Below the pieces are notes generated by a model. The model had not been told where the DNA came from. It was given only the letters and a program-made list of their open reading frames with translations, and searched no databases. From Lachnospiraceae bacterium (lineage in GTDB: Bacteria; Bacillota; Clostridia; Lachnospirales; Lachnospiraceae), in the NCBI GenBank assembly GCA_029067085.1, contig JAIEFE010000010.1, forward strand, positions 62,001-126,000: a stretch of 64,000 bases of DNA, written 5' to 3'. The position numbers and the translations under genes are program-made. This document shows, in pieces, positions 15,050 through 24,197 of this stretch. Each line of letters opens with the position of its first letter. The first letter of the stretch is position 1.

Positions 15050-16246
15050 CTATTTCACAAGCGCCGCTGTTTCCCGCGCGATCGCAAGCTCCTCATTGGT
15101 GGGAACCACAAGCACCTTGACTCCGGAATCCGGTGTGCTGATCTCCAATTCTTCGCCACGCTTGTTATTTTTCTCCTGATCCAGAGTGATGCCCAGATAT
15201 CCTAACCGTTCACAGGCAAGCTTTCTCACTAAGGGGCTGTTTTCCCCCACGCCGGCCGTAAAGCAGATCGCGTCCACGCCGTTCATGGCTGCTGTGTAAG
15301 CGCCGATGTACTTCGCCACCCGGTAGGCAAAAGTTTGAATCGTGCGAAGGCCCCTGTCCTCTCCCGCCACATAAGACTTTTCCAGATCTCTGAAATCCGA
15401 GGAAAGATGATCGGAAAGACCCAGCACACCTGACTTTTTATTCAGTACGGTCATGATCTCATCGATGGACTTATTCTCCTTGTGGGCAAGGTATTCTATG
15501 ATAGCCGGATCGATATCGCCGGAGCGGGTGCCCATGATCAGTCCTTCGAGCGGGGTAAGACCCATGGAAGTATCCACGCATTTTCCGTTCTTTACAGCAG
15601 AGATACTGGCGCCGTTTCCCAGATGACAGACAATAATCTTCATATCCTCGTAGCTTTTTCCCAGAAGCTCTGCCGCCCGCTTTGAAACATAAGAGTGGCT
15701 GGTGCCATGGAAGCCGTATCTTCTCACCTGATATTTCTCGTAATACTCATAGGGCAGACCATACAGATATGCCTCTTTCGGCATAGTCTGGTGGAAAGCC
15801 GTATCAAACACACCCACCATAGGCGTAGAGGGCATCAGCTTTTTACAGGCGTCGATGCCGATCAGGTTAGCCGGATTGTGTAAAGGCGCCAGATCGTTGC
15901 AGGCTTTAATGGCCTCTATCACTTCGTCCGTAATGATCGTGGACGATGCAAACTTCTCGCCTCCATGCACGATACGGTGTCCTACCGCTCCGATCTCATC
16001 CAGAGATTTCACCACACCCGTTTTTTCATTTGTCAGAGCATTTAAAACCAGCTCAATGGCTTTGGTGTGATCGGGCATGGGTGTTACCGTCTCCTCTTTG
16101 TCTCCGCCCGCAGGCTGGTAGACAAGCTGGCTGCCCTCAATGCCGATGCGTTCGCAAAGGCCTTTTGCGATCTGTTTCTCCGTCTCCGCATTGATGAGTT
16201 GGAATTTCAGGGAGGAGCTGCCGCAGTTGATGACTAGAATATTCAT
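15050..16246 (-). CDS. ackA: Acetate kinase
   Basis: This is a 398-residue cytosolic enzyme, the normal length for the family. It makes acetate and ATP from acetyl phosphate and ADP, the ATP-yielding step of acetate fermentation. The N-terminal MNILVINCGSSSLKFQLI is the ASKHA phosphate-1 motif. HRIVHGGEKF, VFDTAFHQTMP, GFHGTSHSYV, CHLGNGASISA and GVGENS are the conserved blocks of acetate kinase, including the catalytic Arg and His in RIVHGG and FHGTSH. It lies 26 bases after pta and is followed by a strong hairpin terminator. The identification is secure. Confidence 0.98.
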   Translation of the reverse strand: MNILVINCGSSSLKFQLINAETEKQIAKGLCERIGIEGSQLVYQPAGGDKEETVTPMPDHTKAIELVLNALTNEKTGVVKSLDEIGAVGHRIVHGGEKFASSTIITDEVIEAIKACNDLAPLHNPANLIGIDACKKLMPSTPMVGVFDTAFHQTMPKEAYLYGLPYEYYEKYQVRRYGFHGTSHSYVSKRAAELLGKSYEDMKIIVCHLGNGASISAVKNGKCVDTSMGLTPLEGLIMGTRSGDIDPAIIEYLAHKENKSIDEIMTVLNKKSGVLGLSDHLSSDFRDLEKSYVAGEDRGLRTIQTFAYRVAKYIGAYTAAMNGVDAICFTAGVGENSPLVRKLACERLGYLGITLDQEKNNKRGEELEISTPDSGVKVLVVPTNEELAIARETAALVK

Positions 16247-16272
16247 ATTATGTAAACCTTCTTTCTAAAATT

Positions 16273-17274
16273 TTATGCTAACTGCGCTTGCACCGCAGTC
16301 AAAGCCACCACACCCACGATATCCTGCCAGGAGCAGCCGCGGGAGAGGTCGTTTACGGGTTTTGCGATTCCCTGAAGCATGGGTCCGTAAGCTTCCGCCT
16401 TGCCGAGTCTCTGCACCAGTTTATAGCCGATATTACCGCAGTCCAGATTGGGGAAGATCAGCACATTGGCTTTACCCGCCACCTCGCTGCCGGGCGCCTT
16501 GGATTTTGCCACCTGGGGTACCAGCGCTGCGTCCGATTGCAGTTCTCCGTCGATGGTAAGATGAGGATACTGTTCATGCGCGATCCGCGTTGCCTCCACC
16601 ATCTTATCCACCAGCGGGTGCTTGGCGCTTCCCTTTGTGGAATGGGACAGCATGGCGATGATCGGCTTCGCCCCTACCAGACTCTTAAAACTCTTTGCAG
16701 AGGTATCCGCAATGGCTGCCAGTTCTTCTGCTGTGGGGTCCTGATTCAGACCGCAGTCAGCGAAGAGAAAAGTACCGTTCTCCCCAAACTCACAATTCGG
16801 CACATCCAGAATAAAAAAGCCTGATACCAGCTTCACGCCCGGCGCGGTCTTTAAGATCTGCAGTGCGGGACGCAGCGTGTCCGCAGTTGCGTGACAGGCG
16901 CCCGCCACCATGCCGTCCGCATCGTTTGCCTTTACCATTACCACACCGAACGTGAGATAATCCTTCAGCAGGATCTCCTTTGCCTTTTCCGGCGTCATCC
17001 CCTTATTCTTTCGGATTTCAAACAGAAGCTCCACATACTCATCCAGCTTCTCCGTCCTCTCAGGATCAATGATCTTCACCCCGTCAAGCTCCACTTCCAA
17101 CCAGCCGGCACCGTCCATGATCTTCTCCTCATTTCCCACCATGATGATGTCGGCGATGCCCTCTTTCAAGATATTGGCCGCAGCGATCAGTGTCCTCTTA
17201 TCGTTGGTCTCCGGCAGGACAATCGTCTTTTTATCGCTCCGTGCCTTCTCTTTCATCAGATCAATATAAGACAT
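16273..17274 (-). CDS. pta: Phosphate acetyltransferase
   Basis: This is a 333-residue enzyme that converts acetyl-CoA and phosphate to acetyl phosphate, feeding acetate kinase. The length is that of the short clostridial Pta lacking the N-terminal regulatory DRTGG part. Typical blocks are KTIVLPETNDKRTLIAAANIL, GAVACH-like VAGACHATADTLRPALQIL, SGFFILD, MLSHSTKGSAKHP and NVLIFPNLDCGNIGYKLVQRLG. I set the start at ATG 17274, preceded by AGGAGGG. An upstream in-frame ATG at 17397 would lie beyond the promoter. The gene forms an operon with ackA. Confidence 0.97.
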   Translation of the reverse strand: MSYIDLMKEKARSDKKTIVLPETNDKRTLIAAANILKEGIADIIMVGNEEKIMDGAGWLEVELDGVKIIDPERTEKLDEYVELLFEIRKNKGMTPEKAKEILLKDYLTFGVVMVKANDADGMVAGACHATADTLRPALQILKTAPGVKLVSGFFILDVPNCEFGENGTFLFADCGLNQDPTAEELAAIADTSAKSFKSLVGAKPIIAMLSHSTKGSAKHPLVDKMVEATRIAHEQYPHLTIDGELQSDAALVPQVAKSKAPGSEVAGKANVLIFPNLDCGNIGYKLVQRLGKAEAYGPMLQGIAKPVNDLSRGCSWQDIVGVVALTAVQAQLA

Positions 17275-17335
17275 AGCTATACCCTCCTTTTGTCTGATAC
17301 ACACAGACGCCGGCCTTTTTCCGACGTCTATGTTC

Positions 17336-17364
17336 ATTATAAGAAAAACGCCTTGAAGATACAA
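17336..17364 (-). promoter_or_regulatory. Promoter of pta-ackA
   Basis: On the minus strand, TTGTAT (17359-17364) and a perfect TATAAT (17336-17341) are 17 bp apart. The leader below it contains a 9-bp hairpin (AGACGTCGG with CCGGCGTCT) but no U-tract. It lies divergent to the tmcAL gene. Confidence 0.75.
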
Positions 17365-17478
17365 GGGATTTTGTACCATTTTTTTAGAAAAAAGCAATAC
17401 AAATCCGTTGTATTATGATACACTGTAGATAGTATTTCTGTCTACTTTTCAGAGAAATGAAAAAAGGTGGGAGCAAGC

Positions 17479-18726
17479 ATGAAAACAGTCGGAATCATCG
17501 CGGAATACAATCCATTTCACAACGGTCATGCCTATCACATTCAAAAGGCGAAAGAACTGACCGGTGCGGATTTCTGTGTGGTCGTTATGAGCGGCGACTT
17601 CGTGCAGCGCGGCATGCCTGCCTTGATGGACAAGCATCTTCGCGCCTCCTGTGCGCTGGCAGGCGGAGCGGATCTGGTTCTGGAGCTGCCTGTCTGCTAC
17701 GCGGTCAGCAGCGCCGAATACTTTGCAAACGGCGCGGTCGCGCTTCTTGATCAGCTCGGCATCGTCGATTCTCTCTGCTTTGGCAGCGAATGCGGCGATA
17801 TCGACATTCTCTCACAGTTTGCCGAGGAGCTCCTGACTGAGAGCCCCTCCTTCAAGAAAGAACTTGATCATAAACTCCGTCAGGGATATTCTTACCCCCA
17901 GTCCAGGAACGCTGCACTGGAAGCTTCTGCGCCCCATCTGACAGCCTACACTAATGTGCTCTCAACTCCCAACAATATTCTGGGAATCGAGTACTGCAAG
18001 GCGATCCTCGCACTGGAAAGCACAATCGTACCCTGCACCGTAAAGCGGGCCGGTGCCTCCTATCACGACAACAGTCTGGAAAGCAGCTTTTGTTCGGCTC
18101 AGGCCATCAGAGAATCTCTTCGGCATTCCGAGGCGCCTGATACCGCTATCAGGCAGGTGCCTGCCTACGTAAGAGAGCTTGCGGAGGACGCCTACTTAAA
18201 ATCCTATCCGATTTTTTCGGACGACATTTCCCTGTTGGTACATTACAGCCTGCTATCCAGGAATGTTTCAGGATTTACCGACTATCCCGATATCGACAGG
18301 GAACTCTCGGACCGTATCCGCAAACAACTGCCAAAATACCATGATTTCGAATCCTTCTGCGAGCTCCTGAAATCCAAAAACCGCACCTATGTCCGCATAT
18401 CCCGCAGTCTGCTGCACATTCTGCTTGACATCCGGACCGAAGACTTTGCCCGTTATCGCGAGGAAGGGCCGGTCTTTTATGCCCGTATGCTCGGTTTTCG
18501 TGAAAGCGCTGCACCCCTGCTTTCCGCCATCAAGGAAAAGTCACAGATCCCGCTTCTCTCCAAGCTTGCGGACGCAGAAAAACAGCTTGCGCCGACGGCT
18601 CTTTCCATGTTGGAAAAAGACATCTACGCAAGCCATATCTATCAGAGCGTCGTCCGCCACAAATTCCCGGAGACCGATCCTTTCCCGGAAATCTGCGAAC
18701 AGAAAAGACCAATCATCAAATTGTAA
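17479..18726 (+). CDS. tmcAL: tRNA(Met) cytidine acetate ligase
   Basis: This is a 415-residue protein of the TmcAL (YlbM) family, which activates acetate with ATP to acetyladenylate and acetylates the wobble cytidine 34 of elongator tRNA-Met. The N-terminal VGIIAEYNPFHNGHAYHIQKAKE carries the HxGH-type nucleotidyltransferase motif (FHNGH). VVMSGDFVQRGMPAL and LELPVCYAVSSAEYFA are family blocks. The start is ATG 17479 with AGGTGGG before it; a GTG at 17467 overlaps that site. It is divergent from pta-ackA, whose product acetate is its substrate, a frequent neighbourhood in clostridia. Confidence 0.93.
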   Translation: MKTVGIIAEYNPFHNGHAYHIQKAKELTGADFCVVVMSGDFVQRGMPALMDKHLRASCALAGGADLVLELPVCYAVSSAEYFANGAVALLDQLGIVDSLCFGSECGDIDILSQFAEELLTESPSFKKELDHKLRQGYSYPQSRNAALEASAPHLTAYTNVLSTPNNILGIEYCKAILALESTIVPCTVKRAGASYHDNSLESSFCSAQAIRESLRHSEAPDTAIRQVPAYVRELAEDAYLKSYPIFSDDISLLVHYSLLSRNVSGFTDYPDIDRELSDRIRKQLPKYHDFESFCELLKSKNRTYVRISRSLLHILLDIRTEDFARYREEGPVFYARMLGFRESAAPLLSAIKEKSQIPLLSKLADAEKQLAPTALSMLEKDIYASHIYQSVVRHKFPETDPFPEICEQKRPIIKL

Positions 18727-18734
18727 CCTCACAT

Positions 18735-19451
18735 TTATGTAGAATATATCACTTCGTCGATCCTGCCAATGATCCGATCCCGTACCATTCCGGCAATCTC
18801 CGCCGTGGTCATACTCCGATACTCCTCATAGGGGATTGCCTTCAGAAAATGCACCTGCGTCTCGACCTTCCTTAATGACCACTCTTCAAATACTTTGTAT
18901 GAATCAATGAGGGCCACAGGAACAATAGGAGCCTTTGCTTTTACTGCACTTTTAAAGCATCCCGGCTTAAACTCTCCCACAGTGTTATGGTTATGATAGT
19001 AACCACCCTCCGGAAAGATAATGAAGCGTCTGCCCTTCGCCGTATCCTCCGCCAGCTCTCTTATGATCCTCATGGACTGTCTGGCATCATTCTTTTTTAA
19101 ACGTTTTCCCTGCACCAGATCGATAAACTGTTTGACCAAAAGGCCATGAGATTTGGCATCGTCGATCACGATCGAACAGGGTTTGTCGTGAGATATCATA
19201 ATCCCCAGCGCGTCATATTTCCCTTGATGGTTGGGGCACAGGAGGTAGCCGCCTTCGTTCGGAAGGTTCTCTGCCCCGTAACGCTTTGTGGAGATGCGGC
19301 CCGCCCGCATCATGCGCCTGATCGCAAGCCTCGCGTATGCATAGCGCGCCTCCTCGTCGTAACGCTCCGTATGCTTTGCCTTGTACGCCATTCTGGGTAT
19401 CATATAGATTCTTGGCAAATTCCAAAGAATCACCTTCAGGAACCGTATCAT
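18735..19451 (-). CDS. 1-acyl-glycerol-3-phosphate acyltransferase-like protein (PlsC family)
   Basis: This is a roughly 238-residue membrane-associated acyltransferase. The catalytic HX4D is seen as NHQGKYD and the phosphate-binding EG block as IFPEGGYY. IVPVALIDSYKVFE is the third family block. These enzymes transfer a fatty acyl chain to lysophosphatidic acid in phospholipid synthesis. ATG 19451 has GGAG seven bases upstream; a GTG at 19469 would add six residues. The gene lies 31 bases after cardiolipin synthase on the same strand, so the two phospholipid genes are likely co-transcribed. Substrate specificity is not proven by sequence. Confidence 0.87.
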   Translation of the reverse strand: MIRFLKVILWNLPRIYMIPRMAYKAKHTERYDEEARYAYARLAIRRMMRAGRISTKRYGAENLPNEGGYLLCPNHQGKYDALGIMISHDKPCSIVIDDAKSHGLLVKQFIDLVQGKRLKKNDARQSMRIIRELAEDTAKGRRFIIFPEGGYYHNHNTVGEFKPGCFKSAVKAKAPIVPVALIDSYKVFEEWSLRKVETQVHFLKAIPYEEYRSMTTAEIAGMVRDRIIGRIDEVIYST

Positions 19452-19499
19452 ACCTTCACTCCATTTCACTGCGCTTCCCAGGCCTCTGCCTTACCTCCG

Positions 19500-21032
19500 C
19501 TACATAAGCGGCGAAAGCAGTTTTAAAAGAGGCCCGATTATATTACTCTTAACAAATTTCCTGCTGCACCAATCCATTGTGATCTCTTCACAGACGTCAA
19601 AGGTTTTCTCCATATCCGCCCTAAGTTCTTCCACAGCCTGTGCCCGATAGAACAACGCACCGCACTCAAAATGATGATAAAAGCTTCTGTAATCAAAATT
19701 GACAGTGCCGACAGCAGCAAGCTCATCATCCACCAGCACACACTTTGCATGAAGGAAACCCGGCGTATACTGATAGACCCGCACACCGGCCTCGATCAGA
19801 TTCTGATAATTCGACTGTGTCAGCCAGTAGACAAACTTCTTATCCGGCACGCCCGGCGTCACGATCCGCACATCCACACCTCGCTTCGCGGCAAGCTTTA
19901 AAGCAGTAATCATCTCATTATCCGTGACCAGATAGGGTGTGTAGATAAAGACACGTCGCTTCGCATACCCGATCATGTTCAGGTAGACATTCTCCCCAAG
20001 CGTCTCATTATCAAAGGGCGTATCCATGTAAGGCTGTACATAGCCGTCCGCGGCGGACAGTTTTTCCGCAGGGCTGAAATAGCGTTTATAATCCTCCTCT
20101 GTGTAGCGGGACATATTCCACATCTGCAGAAACATCACCGTAAAATTCCAGACAGCATCCCCCTCGATGCGGACGCCGGCATCCTTCCAGTGTTCCCCGT
20201 AAGGGTGTGTATAGTTGATATATTCATCGGAAAGATTGATCCCGCCCGTATAGGCTGTCTTACCGTCCACCACCACGATTTTTCTGTGATCCCTGTTGTT
20301 TAGTACCAGAGACAACAGCGGCACCAGCCTGTTGAATGCCACACATTTGATTCCCCTTTTCTCCAAAGTCCTGTCATATTTTTTCGGCAGAAGGAAGACA
20401 CTTCCCACATCGTCGTAAATCAGCCTGATCTCCACACCCTCCTGCGCCTTACGCTCCAGAATTTCCAGGATTGAATTCCACATCTGCCCCTCTCCCAGGA
20501 TGAAGAATTCCAAAAAGATAAAACGCTCCGCCTTCTCCAGATCTGCAAGAAGGTTTTTCCAGAAAGGCAGTCCGTCCGAAAAGTAGACGGATGACGAGTT
20601 ATCATAAACCGGCGTCATCGCGTAGGAAAGAACATATCTGCACTGATTGGCCACCGCCTCGTCTTCCCGCTGCAGCGACTCCATCACAGACTCCTCCTGT
20701 GCCAGACTTTTCTTCACCAGCTCATCCGTCCGCTCCATGCTCTCCCGCAGCTTCTTCGGAACGATCACATGACCGAAAAAGAGGTAGAGCACGCCGCCAA
20801 ACAAGGGAAACATCAGGATCGGCACCACCCATGCCAGCTTGACCGCCGGATTGGAAGGCCGCCATATGATATAGATCACAGCCCATATTGTAATAAAGCG
20901 GAGCGCAAAAGAAAACCAGAGATAATAATTTCCCCACCGGAAGAGAATGATCAAAAAGAAAAGCACCTGTAATAAAACCAGCAGCGCAGTGATTACCACT
21001 CGATTTAATGTCCGTTGTAATATTTTTCTCAT
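19500..21032 (-). CDS. cls: Cardiolipin synthase
   Basis: This is a 510-residue membrane enzyme that joins two phosphatidylglycerols to cardiolipin. Two N-terminal helices (~10-30 and ~38-90 region) are followed by two phospholipase D domains with the HKD motifs HRKIVVVDGKTAYTGGIN (~255) and HAKCVLVDDELAAVGTVNFD (~435). Length and order match bacterial ClsA. Its ATG overlaps the smsB stop codon as ATGA, with AAAGG nine bases upstream inside smsB, so translation is coupled to the iron-sulfur genes. It is followed by the PlsC-like gene. Confidence 0.93.
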   Translation of the reverse strand: MRKILQRTLNRVVITALLVLLQVLFFLIILFRWGNYYLWFSFALRFITIWAVIYIIWRPSNPAVKLAWVVPILMFPLFGGVLYLFFGHVIVPKKLRESMERTDELVKKSLAQEESVMESLQREDEAVANQCRYVLSYAMTPVYDNSSSVYFSDGLPFWKNLLADLEKAERFIFLEFFILGEGQMWNSILEILERKAQEGVEIRLIYDDVGSVFLLPKKYDRTLEKRGIKCVAFNRLVPLLSLVLNNRDHRKIVVVDGKTAYTGGINLSDEYINYTHPYGEHWKDAGVRIEGDAVWNFTVMFLQMWNMSRYTEEDYKRYFSPAEKLSAADGYVQPYMDTPFDNETLGENVYLNMIGYAKRRVFIYTPYLVTDNEMITALKLAAKRGVDVRIVTPGVPDKKFVYWLTQSNYQNLIEAGVRVYQYTPGFLHAKCVLVDDELAAVGTVNFDYRSFYHHFECGALFYRAQAVEELRADMEKTFDVCEEITMDWCSRKFVKSNIIGPLLKLLSPLM

Positions 21033-21946
21033 TTCAGAAAACCTTTCACTATCTGCTCCTCGGCCTCTTTCTCAGTCAGGCCAAGAGTCATCAGCTTTAT
21101 CAACTGTTCTCCCGCGATCTTTCCGATGGCCGCCTCATGGATCAGGTTTGCATCGATATGGTTGGCGGTAAGCTCGGGAATCGCGCTGACGCTGGCCTCA
21201 TCCATGATGATCGCGTCACATTCACTGTGTCCCTGACAACTTGCGTTGCCATTGATCCGGCTTCGAAACACCTGCCTGGAACGGTCTCTTGCCACCGAGC
21301 GTGAAATCAGGTTTACACCGGAGTCTTCCCCCTCCATATCCACCGTAAAATCCGTCTCGGCAAACTGTTTTCCGTGAGTCATGATCTTTTCTTTGATCGT
21401 CAGCGAGGCTCCGTTTTCCACCGTCGCCGTTGTCACGCGCCTTGTAGAGTCAATGCCTTTTATCTGCACTGTCTCCATCTCGAGGGAAGCTCCCTGTGCA
21501 AGATGAATCTCGGTGGTGGGATTCATTAGCCGCTCCCCGCTCCCGTCACCCGATCCGTAATGCTTTTCCACATATCGCACTTTCGCATTTTTTTCAACAA
21601 AAAAGCGATGTATCCCGGAATGCTCAGAAGCCTGATCTCCACCGTTGTGAATGCCGCAGCCGGCTATGATCGTGACATCGCAATCTTCTCCCACAAAGAA
21701 ATCATTGTACACGCTCTCTTTTAGGCCGCTCTGGCTCAAGACTACAGGAATGTGTACACTCTCCCCCCTGGTTCCGGGCTTGATCTTAATGTCGATGCCG
21801 GAGCGGTCCTCCTTTGTGATAATGTCTATATTTGCGGTGGTATTTCTTCCGGCCAGTTCTCCGTTTGCACGGATGTTATAAGCTCCCTCCGGTACCTCGT
21901 GAAGGCCGGCCACCTGACTTAACAGTTCCTGTTGTATGACGTCCAT
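21029..21946 (-). CDS. smsB: SufB/SufD-family iron-sulfur scaffold, minimal SMS type
   Basis: This is a 305-residue right-handed beta-helix protein of the SufBD family, shorter than SufB (about 470) or SufD (about 420). The C-terminal ECDAIIMDEASVSAIPELTANHIDANLIHEAAIGKIAGEQLIKLMTLGL is the conserved SufBD core with the cluster-assembly His in HEA. With the ATPase encoded just upstream it forms the two-protein SmsCB machine described for anaerobes, which builds iron-sulfur clusters in the cytosol. GGTGAG precedes the ATG. Its stop overlaps the cls start. Some annotations would call it SufD or SufB. Confidence 0.88.
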   Translation of the reverse strand: MDVIQQELLSQVAGLHEVPEGAYNIRANGELAGRNTTANIDIITKEDRSGIDIKIKPGTRGESVHIPVVLSQSGLKESVYNDFFVGEDCDVTIIAGCGIHNGGDQASEHSGIHRFFVEKNAKVRYVEKHYGSGDGSGERLMNPTTEIHLAQGASLEMETVQIKGIDSTRRVTTATVENGASLTIKEKIMTHGKQFAETDFTVDMEGEDSGVNLISRSVARDRSRQVFRSRINGNASCQGHSECDAIIMDEASVSAIPELTANHIDANLIHEAAIGKIAGEQLIKLMTLGLTEKEAEEQIVKGFLK

Positions 21947-21968
21947 GATCTCACCATTCCTATCATTG

Positions 21969-22694
21969 TTATAATTTATCTGTCAAAGTCTTGCAGGGCT
22001 GACCGGCTCCCAGAAGTGTAGGCATGATCTCTTCCCTGCTTCCCACCTTCTCTATTCTGCCGTCAGCAAGCAGCACGATCTGATCTGCAATGTTCAGGAT
22101 TCTCTCCTGATGGGAGATGATCAGGATCGTTCCCTGAATCTCCTCATGCATCTTCTCAAAAACGCGAATCAGATTTTGAAAACTCCACAGATCGATTCCC
22201 GCCTCCGGCTCATCGAAAATAGAAACCTTGCTCTTTCTCGCCATGAGCATAGCGATCTCAATACGCTTTAGTTCCCCGCCGGAAAGACTGGCATTGATCT
22301 CTCGGTTTACATAATCTCTGGCACAGAGCCCTACCTCCGACAGCATGGAGCAGACTTCCGACACCGCCGTCTCCCTGCCCGCCGCGATGGATAACATGTC
22401 CTTCACCGTAATGCCCTTAAACCGGACCGGCTGCTGAAATGCGAAGCCGATTCCGAGCTTTGCCCTCTCCGTGATGGATTTTTCCGTAATATCTACGCCG
22501 TCCAGAAGAATCTGACCTTCTGTGGGTGTCAAAATGCCCGCAATGATTTTAGCCAGAGTAGATTTTCCGCTGCCATTCGGTCCCGTGACAGCCACAAACT
22601 GATCCTCCAGAGTCAGATTGACATTCCGCAGAATCTCAATCTCTTTTCCTTCATCCTCCGCCTGAAACGATATATTTTTAAGCTCCAGCATCAT
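21969..22694 (-). CDS. smsC: SufC-like ATPase, minimal SMS type
   Basis: This is a 241-residue soluble ABC-type ATPase. Walker A is GPNGSGKST, signature LSGGELKRIEIA, Walker B VSIFDEPEAGIDLW and switch ISHQER. The LSGGELKR signature and DEPEAGID Walker B are characteristic of SufC rather than of transporters. It powers cluster assembly on the SmsB partner encoded 22 bases downstream. GGAGG lies three to six bases before the tandem ATG ATG, so the true start may be 22691. The operon promoter is at 22756-22784. Confidence 0.9.
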   Translation of the reverse strand: MMLELKNISFQAEDEGKEIEILRNVNLTLEDQFVAVTGPNGSGKSTLAKIIAGILTPTEGQILLDGVDITEKSITERAKLGIGFAFQQPVRFKGITVKDMLSIAAGRETAVSEVCSMLSEVGLCARDYVNREINASLSGGELKRIEIAMLMARKSKVSIFDEPEAGIDLWSFQNLIRVFEKMHEEIQGTILIISHQERILNIADQIVLLADGRIEKVGSREEIMPTLLGAGQPCKTLTDKL

Positions 22695-22722
22695 AAACCT
22701 CCATGATTACCGTATGTCTGCC

Positions 22723-22744
22723 GAACTTCTTTCTTCGGAAGTTC
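22723..22744. promoter_or_regulatory. Inverted repeat in the sms leader
   Basis: GAACTTC (22723-22729) and GAAGTTC (22738-22744) form a perfect 7-bp inverted repeat around 8 bases, just downstream of the sms -10. It could be a hairpin in the mRNA leader or a repressor site. No U-tract follows. The binding factor is unknown. Confidence 0.45.
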
Positions 22745-22755
22745 CTTAATAGAGT

Positions 22756-22784
22756 ATCATAGCATAAATATTACTGAAAGGCAA
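22756..22784 (-). promoter_or_regulatory. Promoter of the sms operon
   Basis: On the minus strand, TTGCCT (22779-22784) and TATGAT (22756-22761) are separated by 17 bp, about 60 bases before smsC. Confidence 0.7.
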
Positions 22785-22822
22785 ACCTGACAATATAGGA
22801 AATTCTGTTTATTTCCCGCGCG

Positions 22823-22851
22823 TTGAAATAGTCCGGGAAAGATAGTATAAT
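22823..22851 (+). promoter_or_regulatory. Promoter of rmuC
   Basis: TTGAAA (22823-22828) and a perfect TATAAT (22846-22851) are 17 bp apart. It diverges from the sms promoter, with about 40 bp between the two -35 boxes. Confidence 0.75.
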
Positions 22852-22913
22852 AGCTTTCAGCAATAGTTTCAAAACGCTTTGATCATGTTGATGCAGGAAG
22901 GGGAATCCGCAAA

Positions 22914-24191
22914 ATGAGCTTATCAGAAATTATAGGTATTGTAACAATTATTCTGCTTTTCGTAGTCATTATTTTGCAGATTATGGGACGCAGGAAATCC
23001 GACCTTGATGAGATCATGCTGCTGCTGAAACGAAACGCCAAAGAACAGCGCGACGACGTACAGGAACAGATTTCACACGGTACAACGGAACAGTTTGAGC
23101 GTTTTGGCCTGATACAAAAGAGTATTCAGGGCACACTGTCAGAAAACCGTAAAGAAGTAAACCAACAGCTCCACACATTTGGTGAACAGGTAGACAACCG
23201 TCTTTCCGCCATGCAGCGTGCCAATACGGAAAACATCGAAAAGATCAACACTACGCTCGAGAGTAAAATGAAGTCCCTGCAGGAAAGCAATGAAAAGCGG
23301 CTTGAGCAGATACAGGGCGTGGTAGATGAAAAATTACAGAAAACGCTGGAAACCCGTCTCGCTCAGTCCTTTGAGCTGGTCAGCAAGCAGCTGGAAAGCG
23401 TCGGTCAAGGGCTCGGTGAGATGAAAGCCCTCGCTGCTGATACAAGGTCCTTGAAAAATGCCCTTACCAACGTAAAGGAGCGCGGCACTTACGGTGAGGT
23501 CCGCCTTGAGATGCTTCTCTCCGATATCCTTGCGCCGAACCAATATGAAACGAATGTGGAGATCACGGATGGCAAACGCGTAGAATTCGCCATAAAACTC
23601 CCCGGCAATGGTGATGTCCCGCTGCTTCTTCCGATCGACAGCAAGTTTCCGATCGAGGATTATAACCGCTTGATCGACGCGGAGGACAAGCAGACGATCG
23701 ACGAAGCGAGACGTTCCCTTACCCTAAAGATCCGTGCTTTCGCAAAAGATATTCATGATAAATATATCGTGCCCCCAAAGACCACGGATTTTGCGCTGAT
23801 GTTCCTGCCCACGGAAGGGCTGTACGCAGAAGTCGTTCAAAATGCTGCTTTGTTTGAGGAGCTCCGTGATAAGTATAAGGTGACGGCAGTTGGTGCAACT
23901 ACGCTCTCAGCATTTCTGTCCTCTCTGCAGATGGGCTTTAAGACCCTTGCGATCGAGCAGCGGTCTCAAGAGGTGTGGGACACGCTCCGCGCCGTAAAAT
24001 CAGAATTTGTCAAATTCGGCGATATGCTTGACAAGGCGCAGAAACAGATTCAAACAGCCGATAAGACGCTGTCCGATATTGTCGGCAGGCGTACCAGAGC
24101 AATTAACCGCACTTTGCGTGGTGTAGAAGAATTAACAGATATCGATACGCCTTCTCTGACTGCATTGGATGATACCGGCGAAGACGATTAA
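22914..24191 (+). CDS. rmuC: DNA recombination protein RmuC
   Basis: This is a 425-residue protein. One N-terminal membrane helix (~5-22) is followed by a long coiled coil (~30-175, rich in Gln, Glu, Lys and Asn). The RmuC nuclease-like core (~175-400) contains RGTYGEVRLEMLLSDIL, LPIDSKFPIEDYNRL, IVPPKTTDFALMFLPTEGLYAEV and ATTLSAFLSSLQMGF. RmuC limits recombination at inverted repeats; its PD-(D/E)XK-like core suggests a nuclease. GGAAGGGG lies about ten bases before the ATG. The gene is monocistronic with its own promoter. Confidence 0.93.
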   Translation: MSLSEIIGIVTIILLFVVIILQIMGRRKSDLDEIMLLLKRNAKEQRDDVQEQISHGTTEQFERFGLIQKSIQGTLSENRKEVNQQLHTFGEQVDNRLSAMQRANTENIEKINTTLESKMKSLQESNEKRLEQIQGVVDEKLQKTLETRLAQSFELVSKQLESVGQGLGEMKALAADTRSLKNALTNVKERGTYGEVRLEMLLSDILAPNQYETNVEITDGKRVEFAIKLPGNGDVPLLLPIDSKFPIEDYNRLIDAEDKQTIDEARRSLTLKIRAFAKDIHDKYIVPPKTTDFALMFLPTEGLYAEVVQNAALFEELRDKYKVTAVGATTLSAFLSSLQMGFKTLAIEQRSQEVWDTLRAVKSEFVKFGDMLDKAQKQIQTADKTLSDIVGRRTRAINRTLRGVEELTDIDTPSLTALDDTGEDD

Positions 24192-24197
24192 GAAAAA

